35,017 bases of DNA, taken from the NCBI GenBank assembly GCA_005879405.1, contig VBKW01000026.1, positions 1 to 35,017 on the forward strand, given 5' to 3'. The stretch comes from Deltaproteobacteria bacterium (GTDB lineage: Bacteria > Desulfobacterota > Binatia > UTPRO1). Within the stretch, counting starts at the first letter, position 1. The number at the start of each line of letters is the position of its first letter. A program made the position numbers and the translations under genes. Shown here piece after piece: positions 18,296 through 29,883 of this stretch. A model generated the notes under the pieces. That model was given only the letters and a program-made list of their open reading frames with translations. It did no database searches and was not told where the DNA came from.

Positions 18296-18880
18296 GTGTC
18301 GCTCCGCTACGCGATTCTGAGCCTGCTCGCCCACGACCCACTGAGCGGTTACGAGTTGATGAAACTCTTCGACGGCTCCGTCGGATATTTCTGGCACGCG
18401 AGCCATCCGCAGATCTACAAGGAGCTTGCCCGGCTCGAGCGCAACGGCGACGTCACGCACCGCAGCGTCGAGCAACGCGGCCGCCCGACGAAGAAGATCT
18501 ACTCGCTCAGCGACATCGGTCGGAAAGCGCTCCTCGCCTGGCTGCGGATCCCGGCTCGCCCGCAGCGGGTGAAAGACGAGATGATGCTCAAGACCTTCTC
18601 GAGCGGTCTCTTGAGCAACGAGGAGGCGACGGAGCTGATCGCGAAGCACCGGGAGATCTACCGCGCCCGATTGCAGACGTATCAGGAGCTGGAGCGATTC
18701 CTCAGCAGCGGACCCATCCTGTCGAACCGCTTACGTCTCGGCGGCTATCTCACGCTGCTGCGCGGTATTCGTCACGCGAGCAGCTACATCGACTGGTGCG
18801 ACGAGGCGATCGCGCTCCTCCACCGCGAGGGTGAGCAGCATCCGCCGCGCGTGCGTCACGCGCGCCGGCGCCGGTCTTAA
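18296..18880 (+). CDS. PadR-family transcriptional regulator
   Basis: This encodes a 194-residue PadR-type repressor. The N-terminal winged helix reads [46 protein letters not shown], then the wing [24 protein letters not shown] longer helical C-terminal domain (subfamily with dimerising helices) follows, through [18 protein letters not shown]. The GTG start lies eleven bases after AAGGAGG. It is the only plus-strand gene in the first 26 kb and is divergent from gpsA. Its TAA shares bases with the gyrA stop (TTAA at 18877-18880). Members often respond to small phenolic or hydrophobic ligands and repress a neighbouring gene; no effector gene is evident here, so gpsA or distant targets are possible. 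Confidence 0.92.
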   Translation: MSLRYAILSLLAHDPLSGYELMKLFDGSVGYFWHASHPQIYKELARLERNGDVTHRSVEQRGRPTKKIYSLSDIGRKALLAWLRIPARPQRVKDEMMLKTFSSGLLSNEEATELIAKHREIYRARLQTYQELERFLSSGPILSNRLRLGGYLTLLRGIRHASSYIDWCDEAIALLHREGEQHPPRVRHARRRRS

Positions 18881-21342
18881 CTCTCTGGTGTCGGTGCCGG
18901 ATCCGGGGGCGCCGGCTCGTCGTCGTCCTCTTCGCGCTCGGCGAGGCGCGCCAGGCTCACGACACGCTCGCCCGGCTCCGTGTCGATCAGCCGCACGCCC
19001 TGGGTGTTGCGGCCGATCACGCGAATGTCGCCGACGCGCAAGCGAATGATCTTGCCGTTGCTCGTGACCAGCATGAGATTGTCGTCGTCGGTCACTTGCT
19101 GCACGCCGACGACCAGGCCGGTACGCTCGGTCGTCTTCATCGTGATGATGCCCTTGCCGCCACGCGATTGGACCCGATACTCGGCCGTGTCGGTGCGCTT
19201 GCCGTAGCCGTTCTCGGCGACGGTCAGCACGCTCGCGCCCTCGGTCAGGATCTCGATGCTCACGACCTCGTCGTCGGCCTCGAGCGTGATCCCCTTCACG
19301 CCGCCGGCGCCGCGGCCCATGCTGCGCACCTCTTCCTCCTTGAAGCGGATCGACTGCCCCATGCGCGTCGAGAGGATGATCTCCTGCTTTCCCTCGGTCA
19401 GGCGGATGCCGATCACCCCGTCGTCGGCGTCGAGGCCGATCGCGATGATCCCGGAAGGCCGCGGGTTGGAGTACGCCATGAGGTCGGTCTTCTTCACGAT
19501 GCCCTTCTTCGTCGCGAAGAAGACGAAGCGGTTCTCCTGGAATTCGCGGACGGATAGGAAGGCGGAGATCTTCTCGTCGGGTCGCAGCGTCAACAGGTTC
19601 ACGATCGCCTTGCCGCGCGCGGCGCGGCTCGCCTGCGGCACCTCGTGCACCTTGATCCAGTAGACCTTACCGGTGGTGGTGAAGAAGAGAATGTAGCTGT
19701 GCGTCGAAGCGACGAAGAGGTGCTCGACGAAGTCCTCGTCGCGCGTGGTCGTGCCGATCTTGCCCTTTCCGCCGCGGCGCTGTGCGCGATAGAGCGACAC
19801 GGGGTTCCGCTTGATGTAGCCCTCGTGCGAGATCGTCACCACCATGTCCTCTTCGACGATCATGTCCTCGATCGAGATCTCGGTGGTGGCGTCGACGATC
19901 TCGGTGCGGCGTCCGTCGCCAAACATCTTTTTCAGCTCGCGCAGCTCCTCGACGATGATCTCGTAGACCTCGCGCTCGTCGGCGAGGATCTGGCGCAGGC
20001 GCGCGATCAGCGCGACCGTCTCGCCGTGCTCCTTGAGGATCTTGTCGCGCTCGAGATTGGTGAGGCGCTGGAGGCGCATGTCGAGGATCGCTTGCGCCTG
20101 CGGCTCGGAGAGCCCGAAGCCGCTCATGATGCCGGTGCGTGCCGTCGCCGGATCAGCCGCGGCGCGGATCAGCTTGATCACCGCGTCGAGGTTGTCGAGC
20201 GCGATCCGTAGGCCGTCGAGGATGTGGAGCCGTTCCTCGGCCTTGCGGAGCTCGAAGATCGTTCGCCGCGTGACGACGTCGACGCGGTGGCCGACGAAGT
20301 ACTGCAGTACCTGCTTCAACGTGAGGAGCCGCGGCCGCCCCTCGACGATCGCCAGCATGATGATGCCGAACGAGTCCTGCATCGGCGTCAGCTTGTAGAG
20401 CTGGTTCAGCACGATCTCCGGCACCGCGTCGCGCTTCAGCTCGATGACGATGCGCATGCCGTCGCGGTCGGACTCGTCGCGCAGGTCGGAGATGCCGTCG
20501 ACGCGCTTTTCGTTCACCAGCTCGGCCATGCGCTCGATGAGCCGCGCCTTGTTCACCTGAAACGGAATCTCCGAGACGATGATGCTCGCGCGCCCGCTCT
20601 TCTTGTCGACTTCCGTCGTCGCGCGCGCGCGCAGCTGCAGCACGCCCTTCCCGGTCTCATAGGCGTCCTGGATCGCCGCCCGTCCGTGAATGAACCCGGC
20701 GGTCGGGAAATCCGGCCCAGGGATGTGCTCCATGAGCTCTTTCACCGTGATCGCGGGCCGCTCGATCAGGGCGATCGTCGCGTCGACGACCTCACCGAGG
20801 TTGTGCGGCGGGATATTCGTCGTCATGCCGACGGCGATTCCCGTGCTGCCGTTCACGAGCAGATTGGGAAGGCGACTCGGGAGGACGACGGGCTCGCGCA
20901 GCGTCTCGTCGTAGTTCGGGGCGAAGTCGACCGTCTCTTTGTCGATGTCGGCGATGAGCTCGCCGGCGATGCGCGTCATGCGCACCTCGGTGTACCGCAT
21001 CGCCGCCGCGGGATCGCCGTCGACCGAGCCGAAATTGCCCTGGCCGTCGACGAGCGGGTAGCGCAGCGAGAAGTCCTGCGCCATCCGGACGACGCTGTCG
21101 TACACCGCGGTGTCGCCGTGCGGATGGTACTTGCCGAGCACGTCGCCGACGACGCGCGCCGATTTCTTGTAGCTGCGGTTCCACTCGTTGCCGAGCTCGT
21201 ACATCGTGTACAGCACGCGGCGATGCACGGGCTTCATCCCGTCGCGCACGTCCGGCAGGGCCCGCGCGATGATGACGCTCATCGCGTAGTCCATGAAGGA
21301 CTGCTTCATCTCGTCTTCGATGTTGACGGGAATCTTGTGCAC
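18877..21342 (-). CDS. gyrA: DNA gyrase subunit A
   Basis: This encodes the 821-residue GyrA, which cleaves and rejoins DNA to introduce negative supercoils with GyrB. The catalytic Tyr is Y117 in AAAMRYTEV. The quinolone-resistance region reads [12 protein letters not shown], with Thr78 and Asp82 at the positions matching E. coli Ser83 and Asp87. The C-terminal beta-pinwheel contains the GyrA box QRRGGKG, which distinguishes it from ParC. The tail is acidic and Pro-rich ([14 protein letters not shown]). The GTG start lies three bases after the gyrB stop, so the two are co-translated. The TTAA stop overlaps the PadR gene end. Confidence 0.98.
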   Translation of the reverse strand: MHKIPVNIEDEMKQSFMDYAMSVIIARALPDVRDGMKPVHRRVLYTMYELGNEWNRSYKKSARVVGDVLGKYHPHGDTAVYDSVVRMAQDFSLRYPLVDGQGNFGSVDGDPAAAMRYTEVRMTRIAGELIADIDKETVDFAPNYDETLREPVVLPSRLPNLLVNGSTGIAVGMTTNIPPHNLGEVVDATIALIERPAITVKELMEHIPGPDFPTAGFIHGRAAIQDAYETGKGVLQLRARATTEVDKKSGRASIIVSEIPFQVNKARLIERMAELVNEKRVDGISDLRDESDRDGMRIVIELKRDAVPEIVLNQLYKLTPMQDSFGIIMLAIVEGRPRLLTLKQVLQYFVGHRVDVVTRRTIFELRKAEERLHILDGLRIALDNLDAVIKLIRAAADPATARTGIMSGFGLSEPQAQAILDMRLQRLTNLERDKILKEHGETVALIARLRQILADEREVYEIIVEELRELKKMFGDGRRTEIVDATTEISIEDMIVEEDMVVTISHEGYIKRNPVSLYRAQRRGGKGKIGTTTRDEDFVEHLFVASTHSYILFFTTTGKVYWIKVHEVPQASRAARGKAIVNLLTLRPDEKISAFLSVREFQENRFVFFATKKGIVKKTDLMAYSNPRPSGIIAIGLDADDGVIGIRLTEGKQEIILSTRMGQSIRFKEEEVRSMGRGAGGVKGITLEADDEVVSIEILTEGASVLTVAENGYGKRTDTAEYRVQSRGGKGIITMKTTERTGLVVGVQQVTDDDNLMLVTSNGKIIRLRVGDIRVIGRNTQGVRLIDTEPGERVVSLARLAEREEDDDEPAPPDPAPTPES

Positions 21343-21345
21343 GGC

Positions 21346-23867
<2,522 letters not shown>

Positions 23868-23893
23868 GCGAATCCGCTTGTTACATTCGCAGG

Positions 23894-25012
23894 TTACAAG
23901 CGCATCGGCATGACGACGTAGGAATATCCTTCGTCGTCGTCGACGTGGATGATTCCCGGGCTCACTTCGTCGGTGAGGCCGATCTCCACGGTGCCTGCCG
24001 ACCCCACGATTCCGAGGACGTCGAGGAGGTAACGAGCGTTGAACCCGATCGCGAACTCGTCGCCGGCGTAATCGACTTCGATCTCTTCCATTGCCTCGCC
24101 GATATCGGGATTCGTCGTCATCACCTCCAGCGTTCCGGGTTGCAGCCGCAGTTTCACCCCACGTGAGCGCTCGCTCGAGAGAATCGACACGCGTCGCAAC
24201 GCACCGAAGAGCAACTCACGGTCGACGCGCGCCCGGCGCTTGCTCTCTTTGGGTATCACCTGGCGGTAGTCCGGAAACTCGCCCTCGATGAGACGCATGA
24301 ACAGCTCGACCCCGGCGCGCTCGACGCGCGCGAGGTTGCCGGCGATCGAGAACGTGACATCGCCGCTCGTGTCCTCGAGCAACCGCTTGGTCTCGACGAG
24401 ACCTTTCCGCGGTAGGATCACGCCCGGACGCAGATCGACCCCGGCGATCTCGCGCTCGACCAGCGCCAACCGGTGGCCGTCGGTCGCGACCATCCGTACC
24501 TGATTTTTCTCGACGCTCTCGATGAACACGCCGCCGAGGCTGAGACGGGTCTCGTCGGTGGAGACTGCGAACAGCGTCTTCTCGATCATCTCCGCGAGGA
24601 CGCCGGTGCCGAGCAACAACACGACGCCGCCTTTCTTCGCGACCGGCGTGCTCGCCGGAATGCTCGGAAACTCCTTTGGATCCATCGAAACCATGCGGTA
24701 GCGAGACTTTCCGCCGCTCACCTCGACCCAACCACCCTCTCCCGAACGCAACATGAGATCGTCCGACGGAAGCTCGCGCACGATCTCGTAGAGCTTCCGT
24801 GCGTTCAACGTCACCGTGCCGGGGCGTGCGATCTTCCCTTTGCACGTTCGGCGGATCCCGACCTCCAAATCGGTCGCGGTGAGCACGATCTCGCTGCCGG
24901 TCGATTCGATCAGGACGTTGGCGAGAATCGGAAGCGTGTTGCGCTTCTCGACGACTCCCTGGGTCAGGTAGAGGCCTTGGATGAACTCGCTCTTTTCGAC
25001 CCGCAGATCCAT
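23894..25012 (-). CDS. dnaN: DNA polymerase III beta subunit (sliding clamp)
   Basis: This encodes the 372-residue sliding clamp that tethers DNA polymerase III and many repair factors to DNA. It starts MDLRVEKSEFIQGLYLTQGVVEKRNTLPILANVLIE. Other hallmarks are ATDLEVGIRR, VATDGHRLAL, IEGEFPDYRQVIP and the C-terminal YSYVVMPMRL, where the MP.R motif is characteristic. GGAG sits five bases before the ATG at 25010-25012. The frame is open well upstream into the spacer, but that part has no clamp homology. The gene follows dnaA by 229 bases and has its own possible -10 (TATAAG) just upstream. Confidence 0.97.
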   Translation of the reverse strand: MDLRVEKSEFIQGLYLTQGVVEKRNTLPILANVLIESTGSEIVLTATDLEVGIRRTCKGKIARPGTVTLNARKLYEIVRELPSDDLMLRSGEGGWVEVSGGKSRYRMVSMDPKEFPSIPASTPVAKKGGVVLLLGTGVLAEMIEKTLFAVSTDETRLSLGGVFIESVEKNQVRMVATDGHRLALVEREIAGVDLRPGVILPRKGLVETKRLLEDTSGDVTFSIAGNLARVERAGVELFMRLIEGEFPDYRQVIPKESKRRARVDRELLFGALRRVSILSSERSRGVKLRLQPGTLEVMTTNPDIGEAMEEIEVDYAGDEFAIGFNARYLLDVLGIVGSAGTVEIGLTDEVSPGIIHVDDDEGYSYVVMPMRL

Positions 25013-25241
25013 GTCGTCTCCAGCCAGTAGTCTTATAGGAGAAATGTCAGAAGAAAGACCACTAGTAGTAGGCAGTCGCCGATCCGTGGACGGCGGTAGG
25101 ATGCTCCACCCGATCCAGGAGTTATCATCGACGACCGGTTGTGGAAATGGCGCGGGATGAGCACGCTCGGGTGGGCGAACCAACCGTTCCACGGTCGTTC
25201 GCACCGCCGATTCCAACGCGAATTCACGATCCGTCCACAGC
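25013..25241. other. dnaA-dnaN spacer; candidate origin of replication
   Basis: This 229-base spacer between dnaA and dnaN has several relaxed DnaA-box-like words: TTGTGGAAAT (near 25139), CCGTCCACAG (near 25231), CCGTTCCACGG (near 25184) and GATCCGTGGACGG. It also has AT-richer patches near 25030-25060. No perfect TTATCCACA box is present. In some bacteria oriC lies exactly here. A TATAAG -10-like box (25032-25037, minus strand) may drive dnaN. Confidence 0.35.
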
Positions 25242-26666
25242 TCACGGCGTCGCCTGCAAGCGCCGCTCGATCTGCTCGATCGCCGCACGGAGCGCCCCGT
25301 CTTCGATCAGCTTCTCGCTGACGGTCGTGCACGCGTGGATCACGGTCGAGTGGTCGCGGTTGCCGAACCGTTCGCCGATCGCCGGGAACGACGCGGCCGT
25401 CAGCTTCCGTGCCAAATACATCGCGACCTGTCGCGGGCCGACGATGTCGCGGGTGCGCTTTTGCGACAGTAGGTCGCCGATACGGATGCCGTAGTGATCG
25501 CAAACGCTCGCTTGGATGGCCTCGATCGTGATCGTGCGGCGGTCGCGGAGCAGGTCTTTCAACACCGACCGCGCGAACTCGACGGTGATCGATGTCTTCG
25601 ACAGCGACGCGACCGCGGAGAGCCGCGTCAACGCGCCCTCGAGCTCCCGCACGTTGGAATCGATGTGTGATGCAAGAAACACCGCGACATCGTGCGAAAG
25701 ATCGAGGCCCTCGATCTCGGCTTTCTTCTCCAGGATTGCGACCCGCGTCTCCATGTCGGGCGGCTGGATGTCGGCGATCAGGCCCCACTCGAAGCGGTTG
25801 CGAAGCCGCTCCTCGAGCCCGGTGATGTCTTTTGGTATCTTGTCGGACGTGAGGACGATCTGCCGACGCTGCTCGTGCAGCGCGTTGAACGTGTGGAAGA
25901 ACTCCTCCTGAGTACGCTCGCGATTGGCGAGGAATTGAACGTCGTCGAGGATCAGGACCTGGACCCGGCGAAACGTGGCCTTGAACTCCTCCATTTTGTC
26001 GCGGCGGAGAGCGTTGATCAGCTGGGTCATGAACGTCTCGGCGCTGAGATAGGCGATTCGACCTTGCGACTGCCGCTCCAGCGTCTCGTGGCCAATCGCG
26101 TTGGCGAGGTGGGTCTTTCCGAGGCCGACGCCACCGTAGAGAAAGAGCGGGTTGTAGTGATTGCCAGGCTGCATCGCGACGGCTTTGCACGCCGCGTGTG
26201 CGAATTGATTGCTGCCGCCGACGACGAAGGTGTCGAACGTGTAGCGCGGCACGAGACTGCCGAACCGCATTCGCGCTCTGCGCGCAGCGGCGGCGGCGGG
26301 TTCGCCGGGAAAGAGCTCTCCTTGGGTGCGACCCTCGCCGAGAATGTCGACGGTCGACGGTAGCCCGGCGGCGCGCAGCGCGTCTTCGAGCGCGCCGGGA
26401 TGGTTAGTCTGGATCCACGTCGCGGCGGCGGCAGTCGGCGCCACCAACTGCACCGCGGTGTCGGTCGCAGCGCAGAGGCGGAGCGACTTCACGCCGAGAT
26501 CGAACGCCGCCTGCCCCAGCTTGGCGAGCAGGATGTCACGCGCTCGTTGCCACGCGCGCTCGGCGGGGCTGTCAACCGTTTGCGGCCGATTCATCGGCGC
26601 CGCATTGATGGACGAATCATGATCGAAGCCCGATGCGTGGGAGACGTCGGCCGCGAAGCCCGGCAT
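25242..26666 (-). CDS. dnaA: Chromosomal replication initiator protein DnaA
   Basis: This encodes a 474-residue DnaA, the AAA+ initiator that binds and opens oriC. Domain I (about 30-95) includes AWQRARDILLAKLGQAAFDLGV. The AAA+ domain begins PRYTFDTFVVGGSNQFAHAA and has Walker A GGVGLGKTH near residue 178, Walker B LILDDVQF and LRNRFEWGL. Domain IV carries the DNA-binding signature NRDHSTVIHACTTV. The ATG at 26664-26666 is preceded by AAGGGA and gives a 24-residue tail. An internal ATG at 26592-26594 (MNRPQTVDSPAERAW) is closer to the usual start but lacks a ribosome site. It is the first gene of the minus-strand run and diverges from hemL. Confidence 0.97.
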   Translation of the reverse strand: MPGFAADVSHASGFDHDSSINAAPMNRPQTVDSPAERAWQRARDILLAKLGQAAFDLGVKSLRLCAATDTAVQLVAPTAAAATWIQTNHPGALEDALRAAGLPSTVDILGEGRTQGELFPGEPAAAAARRARMRFGSLVPRYTFDTFVVGGSNQFAHAACKAVAMQPGNHYNPLFLYGGVGLGKTHLANAIGHETLERQSQGRIAYLSAETFMTQLINALRRDKMEEFKATFRRVQVLILDDVQFLANRERTQEEFFHTFNALHEQRRQIVLTSDKIPKDITGLEERLRNRFEWGLIADIQPPDMETRVAILEKKAEIEGLDLSHDVAVFLASHIDSNVRELEGALTRLSAVASLSKTSITVEFARSVLKDLLRDRRTITIEAIQASVCDHYGIRIGDLLSQKRTRDIVGPRQVAMYLARKLTAASFPAIGERFGNRDHSTVIHACTTVSEKLIEDGALRAAIEQIERRLQATP

Positions 26667-26703
26667 CTCTAGTCCCTTTGGCGTAGGGACGCAAGACGTT
26701 TCG

Positions 26704-26732
26704 TTGACCGTCCGACGGGTGGATGGTACCAG
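26704..26732 (+). promoter_or_regulatory. Possible sigma-70-type promoter of hemL
   Basis: TTGACC (26704-26709) is followed after 17 bases by TGG-TACCAG, an extended -10-like box. Transcription would start near 26739, which fits translation from the ATG at 26759 and not from the in-frame ATG at 26723. The site lies in the narrow dnaA/hemL divergent spacer. Confidence 0.4.
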
Positions 26733-26758
26733 AGCGGCGCGCGCCCGGCGGCGTGGCG

Positions 26759-28051
26759 ATGACTCTCTCGACGAAGCTGTACGACGAGGCGGTGCGCCTC
26801 TTTCCGGGCGGGGTGAACAGCCCCGTTCGTGCGTGGCGCAACGTCGGGGGGACGCCGCTGTTCCTGGTGCGCGGCCGCGGCGCGACCGTCACCGACGCCG
26901 ACGGCAAGACGTACTGCGATCTGATCGGCTCCTGGGGCGCCGCGATCGCCGGCCACGCGCATCCGCGAGTCGTGCAGGCCGTTCAGCAGGCCGCGGCCGC
27001 CGGACTCGGCTTCGGCGCACCGACGACCGGGGAGATCGAGCTCGGGCGCGCGATCCGTGAGGCGATGCCGGCGATCGAGCGGTTGCGCATGGTCACGTCC
27101 GGGACCGAGGCCGTGATGTCCGCCGTACGCGTCGCGCGTGCGTTCACCAAACGGCCGACGATTCTCAAGTTCGCCGGGTGTTACCATGGCCATTCCGACG
27201 GCATGCTCGTCCGCGCCGGCTCGGGACCGATGACGTTCGCGCTCCCGGACAGCGCCGGCGTGCCCGAGTCCGTCACGATGCATACCGTCGTCGCCGACTA
27301 CAATGCCGCCGATCAGGTCCGCGCCTACGTGGCGGCGAAGGCATCGGAGCTCGCCGCGGTGATCGTCGAGCCGGTCGCGGCCAACATGGGCGTCGTCCCG
27401 CCGCAGCCGGGGTTCCTCATGGCCCTGCGGGAGGCGACGCGCGCCTGCGGTGCGCTGCTCATCTTCGATGAGGTGATCACCGGCTTCCGTCTCGGCCGCG
27501 GCGGCGCGCAGGGGCGCTTCGCGATCGAGCCCGACCTCACCTGCCTCGGGAAGATCATCGGCGGCGGCTTGCCCGTAGGCGCCTTCGGCGGCCGCGCGGA
27601 CGTGATGGAGCAGCTCGCTCCCGTCGGCCCGGTGTACCAGGCGGGAACGCTCGCCGGGAATCCAGTCACGATGGCGGCGGGCCGCGAGACCCTCGCGCTC
27701 CTGGACGCCGCCGCCTACGCGCATCTCGAGACGCTCGGGGCCAAGATGGCCGCCGGTCTGGAGACGATCCTCGCCCGTCACCGTGTCGCGGGATGCGTGC
27801 AACGTGTCGGGTCGATGTTGACGCTCTTCCTCGGCATCGAGCGCGCGGCGACGCTCACCGACGTCGAGCGTCTCGATCGCGCCCGGTTTCGCGCCTTTTT
27901 CTTCGGCATGCTCGAGCGCGGCTTCTATCTCCCGCCGTCGCCGTTCGAGGCGATGTTTCTCTCGCTCGCGCACGGCGAGGAGGACGTCGACGAGTTCCTC
28001 AGCGCGGCCGAGGACGTGCTGCGACACACCCCCCATGGCGCCGGAGCGTGA
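26759..28051 (+). CDS. hemL: Glutamate-1-semialdehyde 2,1-aminomutase
   Basis: This encodes a 430-residue PLP-dependent aminomutase that makes 5-aminolevulinate in the C5 route to tetrapyrroles. It opens with KLYDEAVRLFPGGVNSPVRAW, typical of HemL. The PLP-binding Lys is K265 in CLGKIIGGGLPVGAFGG. Other marks are SGTEAVMSAVRVAR, GCYHGHSDGMLVRAGSG and LIFDEVITGFRLGRGG. I chose the ATG at 26759-26761 because MTLSTKLYDEAV fits the family; an ATG twelve codons upstream would overlap the promoter-like region. Its end overlaps the atpZ start by 17 bases. It separates dnaA from the Fo genes and is the first gene on plus after the strand switch. Confidence 0.97.
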   Translation: MTLSTKLYDEAVRLFPGGVNSPVRAWRNVGGTPLFLVRGRGATVTDADGKTYCDLIGSWGAAIAGHAHPRVVQAVQQAAAAGLGFGAPTTGEIELGRAIREAMPAIERLRMVTSGTEAVMSAVRVARAFTKRPTILKFAGCYHGHSDGMLVRAGSGPMTFALPDSAGVPESVTMHTVVADYNAADQVRAYVAAKASELAAVIVEPVAANMGVVPPQPGFLMALREATRACGALLIFDEVITGFRLGRGGAQGRFAIEPDLTCLGKIIGGGLPVGAFGGRADVMEQLAPVGPVYQAGTLAGNPVTMAAGRETLALLDAAAYAHLETLGAKMAAGLETILARHRVAGCVQRVGSMLTLFLGIERAATLTDVERLDRARFRAFFFGMLERGFYLPPSPFEAMFLSLAHGEEDVDEFLSAAEDVLRHTPHGAGA

Positions 28052-28268
28052 GGCGTCGCCCGAGTCGGCGTTCGTCCGGTACGCGAAGTACGGCGCGATC
28101 GCCTACGAGTTTCTCGGCTGCATCGCCGCTGGCGTTTTTCTCGGGTATTGGTTAGATCGCTGGCTCGGCACCGATCCGTGGCTGGTGCTCGGCATGACCA
28201 TCGCCGGGACGGTCATCGGCTTCTATCGCATGGTGCAAATCCTACGACGGCTCGAACGCAATCGATGA
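28035..28268 (+). CDS. atpZ: AtpZ/AtpI-type ATP synthase assembly protein
   Basis: This encodes a 77-residue membrane protein with two helices (YGAIAYEFLGCIAAGVFLGYWLDRWLG and PWLVLGMTIAGTVIGFYRMVQIL). The pattern, with G..LD..LGTDPW between helices, matches the AtpZ/AtpI-related family found upstream of Fo genes. Such proteins are thought to help c-ring assembly or cation handling. The ATG lies inside the last 17 bases of hemL, and the TGA overlaps the next ATG (ATGA at 28265-28268), so the genes are translationally coupled. The family call is based on size, topology and context. Confidence 0.85.
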   Translation: MAPEREASPESAFVRYAKYGAIAYEFLGCIAAGVFLGYWLDRWLGTDPWLVLGMTIAGTVIGFYRMVQILRRLERNR

Positions 28269-28589
28269 CGGAGCGCCTCGCACGGATCGAGTTGTTGATG
28301 ACGAGTCGCGCGACCCCTCGGGATCGCCTTCGGCGGCGGCGCTGCGTTGCTCGACTTCATCATGATCCGCCGGCTTGCAGCGGCGGCGCTCGCGCGCCGC
28401 GTCCCGATTCAGCACGTGGTTGCGATGGCGCTCCTCAAGTCGGTCATCTTGCTGGCCGTGCCGGCGAGCGCGTTGCTCTTGCCCGGCTCGCTCGTCGACG
28501 GCGTCTCGTTCGCGATCGGGGTCACCACGTTGCCGGTGGCGGTCGTCATCGATGCCTGTCTTCCCATCGCCGCGCCCGGGGCGGTCTGA
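28265..28589 (+). pseudogene. atpI: ATP synthase subunit I (AtpI), frameshifted
   Basis: The ATG at 28265 overlaps the atpZ stop (ATGA) and starts MTERLARIELLMTSRATP. That frame then turns Arg-rich and loses homology. In the neighbouring frame the protein continues as LGIAFGGGAALLDFIMIRR, a short linker, then VVAMALLKSVILLAVPASALLLPG and SFAIGVTTLPVAVVIDAC, ending at TGA 28589. Removing one C from the CCCC run at about 28312-28315 joins the two parts into a protein of about 107 residues with the usual membrane-helix pattern of subunit I. The first membrane helix normally expected seems short or missing. Either this is a real mutation, or it is a base error in a homopolymer. Translation from a later ATG (28347 or 28362) would give only a fragment. 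AAGGAG for atpB starts at its stop codon. Confidence 0.7.
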
Positions 28590-28604
28590 AGGAGCGCGTA
28601 GATC

Positions 28605-29297
28605 GTGGAACACGGATTCAGCTGGGTCGGAGGGATCCCCGGGGTCGCGGCGATCCCCGAACACCTCGCAACCTCGATCCTCGTGATGATCCTCCTCACG
28701 ATCTTCGCCCTCCGCGTTCGAGCGCAGCTGGCGAAGACCCCGGATCCGACGCTGCCCCAATCGGGCTTCAGCGCGCGCAACATCGCCGAGGTCGTGACGG
28801 AGATGATCACCCAGCTCGCGGAGAGCATCGTCGGCCACGACGCACCGAAGTACGTGCCCCTCTTCGGCAGCTTCTTTTTTTTCATCTTGGCGGCCAATCT
28901 CATCGGCCTGCTGCCGGGCTTCACGCCGCCGACCGACAACTTCAACATCACGATCGCGCTCGGCGCAGTGTCCTTCGTCGCCTACAACTACTACGGGGCG
29001 CGCGCGCACGGCGTGGCCTACTTGAAGCAGTTCGTCGGCCCACTGCTCGTGCTCTCGCCGCTGATGATCATCGTCGAGACCTTCAGCCACCTGTTCCGGC
29101 CCGCCTCGTTGGCGATTCGTCTCTACGGCAACATGTTCGCCGATCACCTGTTGCTGAGTATCTTCACCGATCTCACCAAGGTCGTCGTGCCGGTCGTGTT
29201 CTACGTGCTCGGCACGTTCGTATCGCTCGTGCAGGCGCTCGTCTTCACGTTGCTGACGATGGTCTATGTGGGCCTCGCGATCAGCCACGACCATTAG
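28605..29297 (+). CDS. atpB: F1Fo ATP synthase subunit a
   Basis: This encodes the 230-residue a subunit, the proton-channel part of the Fo stator. The essential Arg is R172 in SLAIRLYGNMFADHLLLS. The segment LFGSFFFFILAANLIGLLPGFTPPTDNFN is a family hallmark, and the C-terminal helix contains VQALVFTLLTMVYVGLAISHDH. The GTG start at 28605-28607 is preceded by AAGGAG about ten bases upstream. The rest of the ATPase peripheral stalk and F1 are in the separate operon at 855-6681, so the a and c subunits are expressed from a different locus. Short direct repeats TTAGG (three copies) follow the stop. Confidence 0.97.
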   Translation: MEHGFSWVGGIPGVAAIPEHLATSILVMILLTIFALRVRAQLAKTPDPTLPQSGFSARNIAEVVTEMITQLAESIVGHDAPKYVPLFGSFFFFILAANLIGLLPGFTPPTDNFNITIALGAVSFVAYNYYGARAHGVAYLKQFVGPLLVLSPLMIIVETFSHLFRPASLAIRLYGNMFADHLLLSIFTDLTKVVVPVVFYVLGTFVSLVQALVFTLLTMVYVGLAISHDH

Positions 29298-29399
29298 GTT
29301 AGGTTAGGACGTTCACCCGGCTCTCGCTCGCCGCGCGTGGAAGAGGACAAGAGGATGTGGCGGGGGCGGACCCGCAAGAGCCTTAACTCGGAGGATCAC

Positions 29400-29717
29400 A
29401 TGTCGAGAATCGTTTCGGGGATCATCTTTCTCTGCGGGCTGGTGCTGACCGCCAGTCCGAGCTTCGCCGCCGACGCGGCGGCTGCGGCGGGATCGGGCGG
29501 ATTGATCGGGATCGGAGCCGGCCTGGGAATCGGGATCGCAGCGCTCGGGGTCGGCCTCGGTCAGGGGCGTGCGACGGCGGCGGCGATGGAAAGTATCGGC
29601 CGCAATCCGAACTCGGCCGACCGCATCTTCGTGCCGATGATCATCGGCCTGGCGCTGATGGAGGCCCTCTGCCTCTACGCGCTCGTGATCGCGTTCTTCT
29701 TGCAGGGAAAGATCTGA
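29400..29717 (+). CDS. atpE: F1Fo ATP synthase subunit c, with N-terminal signal-like extension
   Basis: This encodes a 105-residue c subunit. Unlike the usual 70-80-residue c subunit it begins with a signal-peptide-like stretch ([25 protein letters not shown]), whose likely cleavage is after SPSFA or nearby. The two membrane helices follow: [25 protein letters not shown] and [21 protein letters not shown], joined by the cytoplasmic GRNP loop. The ion-binding carboxylate is E88. Q55 is present, but the Ser/Thr that usually follows Glu in Na+-binding c subunits is Ala, so H+ specificity is the likelier reading. The ATG is five bases after GGAGG. It ends 20 bases before a strong intrinsic terminator. 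Confidence 0.95.
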   Translation: MSRIVSGIIFLCGLVLTASPSFAADAAAAAGSGGLIGIGAGLGIGIAALGVGLGQGRATAAAMESIGRNPNSADRIFVPMIIGLALMEALCLYALVIAFFLQGKI

Positions 29718-29736
29718 GCTGAGCGCCGATTTTCGC

Positions 29737-29767
29737 AAAAAGGGGGCGGGTGACCGCCCCTTTTTTA
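29737..29767 (+). terminator. Rho-independent terminator after atpE
   Basis: The stem GGGGCGG (29743-29749) pairs with CCGCCCC (29754-29760) around a GTGA loop, followed by six T's. A run of five A's precedes the stem, so it could also work in reverse. It closes the hemL-atpZ-atpI-atpB-atpE unit. Confidence 0.93.
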
Positions 29768-29883
29768 TTGCGGAGTGGGCAAAAAGTCCTTGGGTGTCCC
29801 CGCAAATCGAGCTATCATCCTCCGCGACGGTATCCCGACGGCTCCTGGTCCTGCACGTGTGGGTGGATGGGAAGGAGGCTGAG

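Noticed and set aside
29400-29717. Na+-type ATP synthase
   Set aside because: The c subunit has Gln and Glu but Ala and Leu where Na+-binding forms have Ser and Thr.
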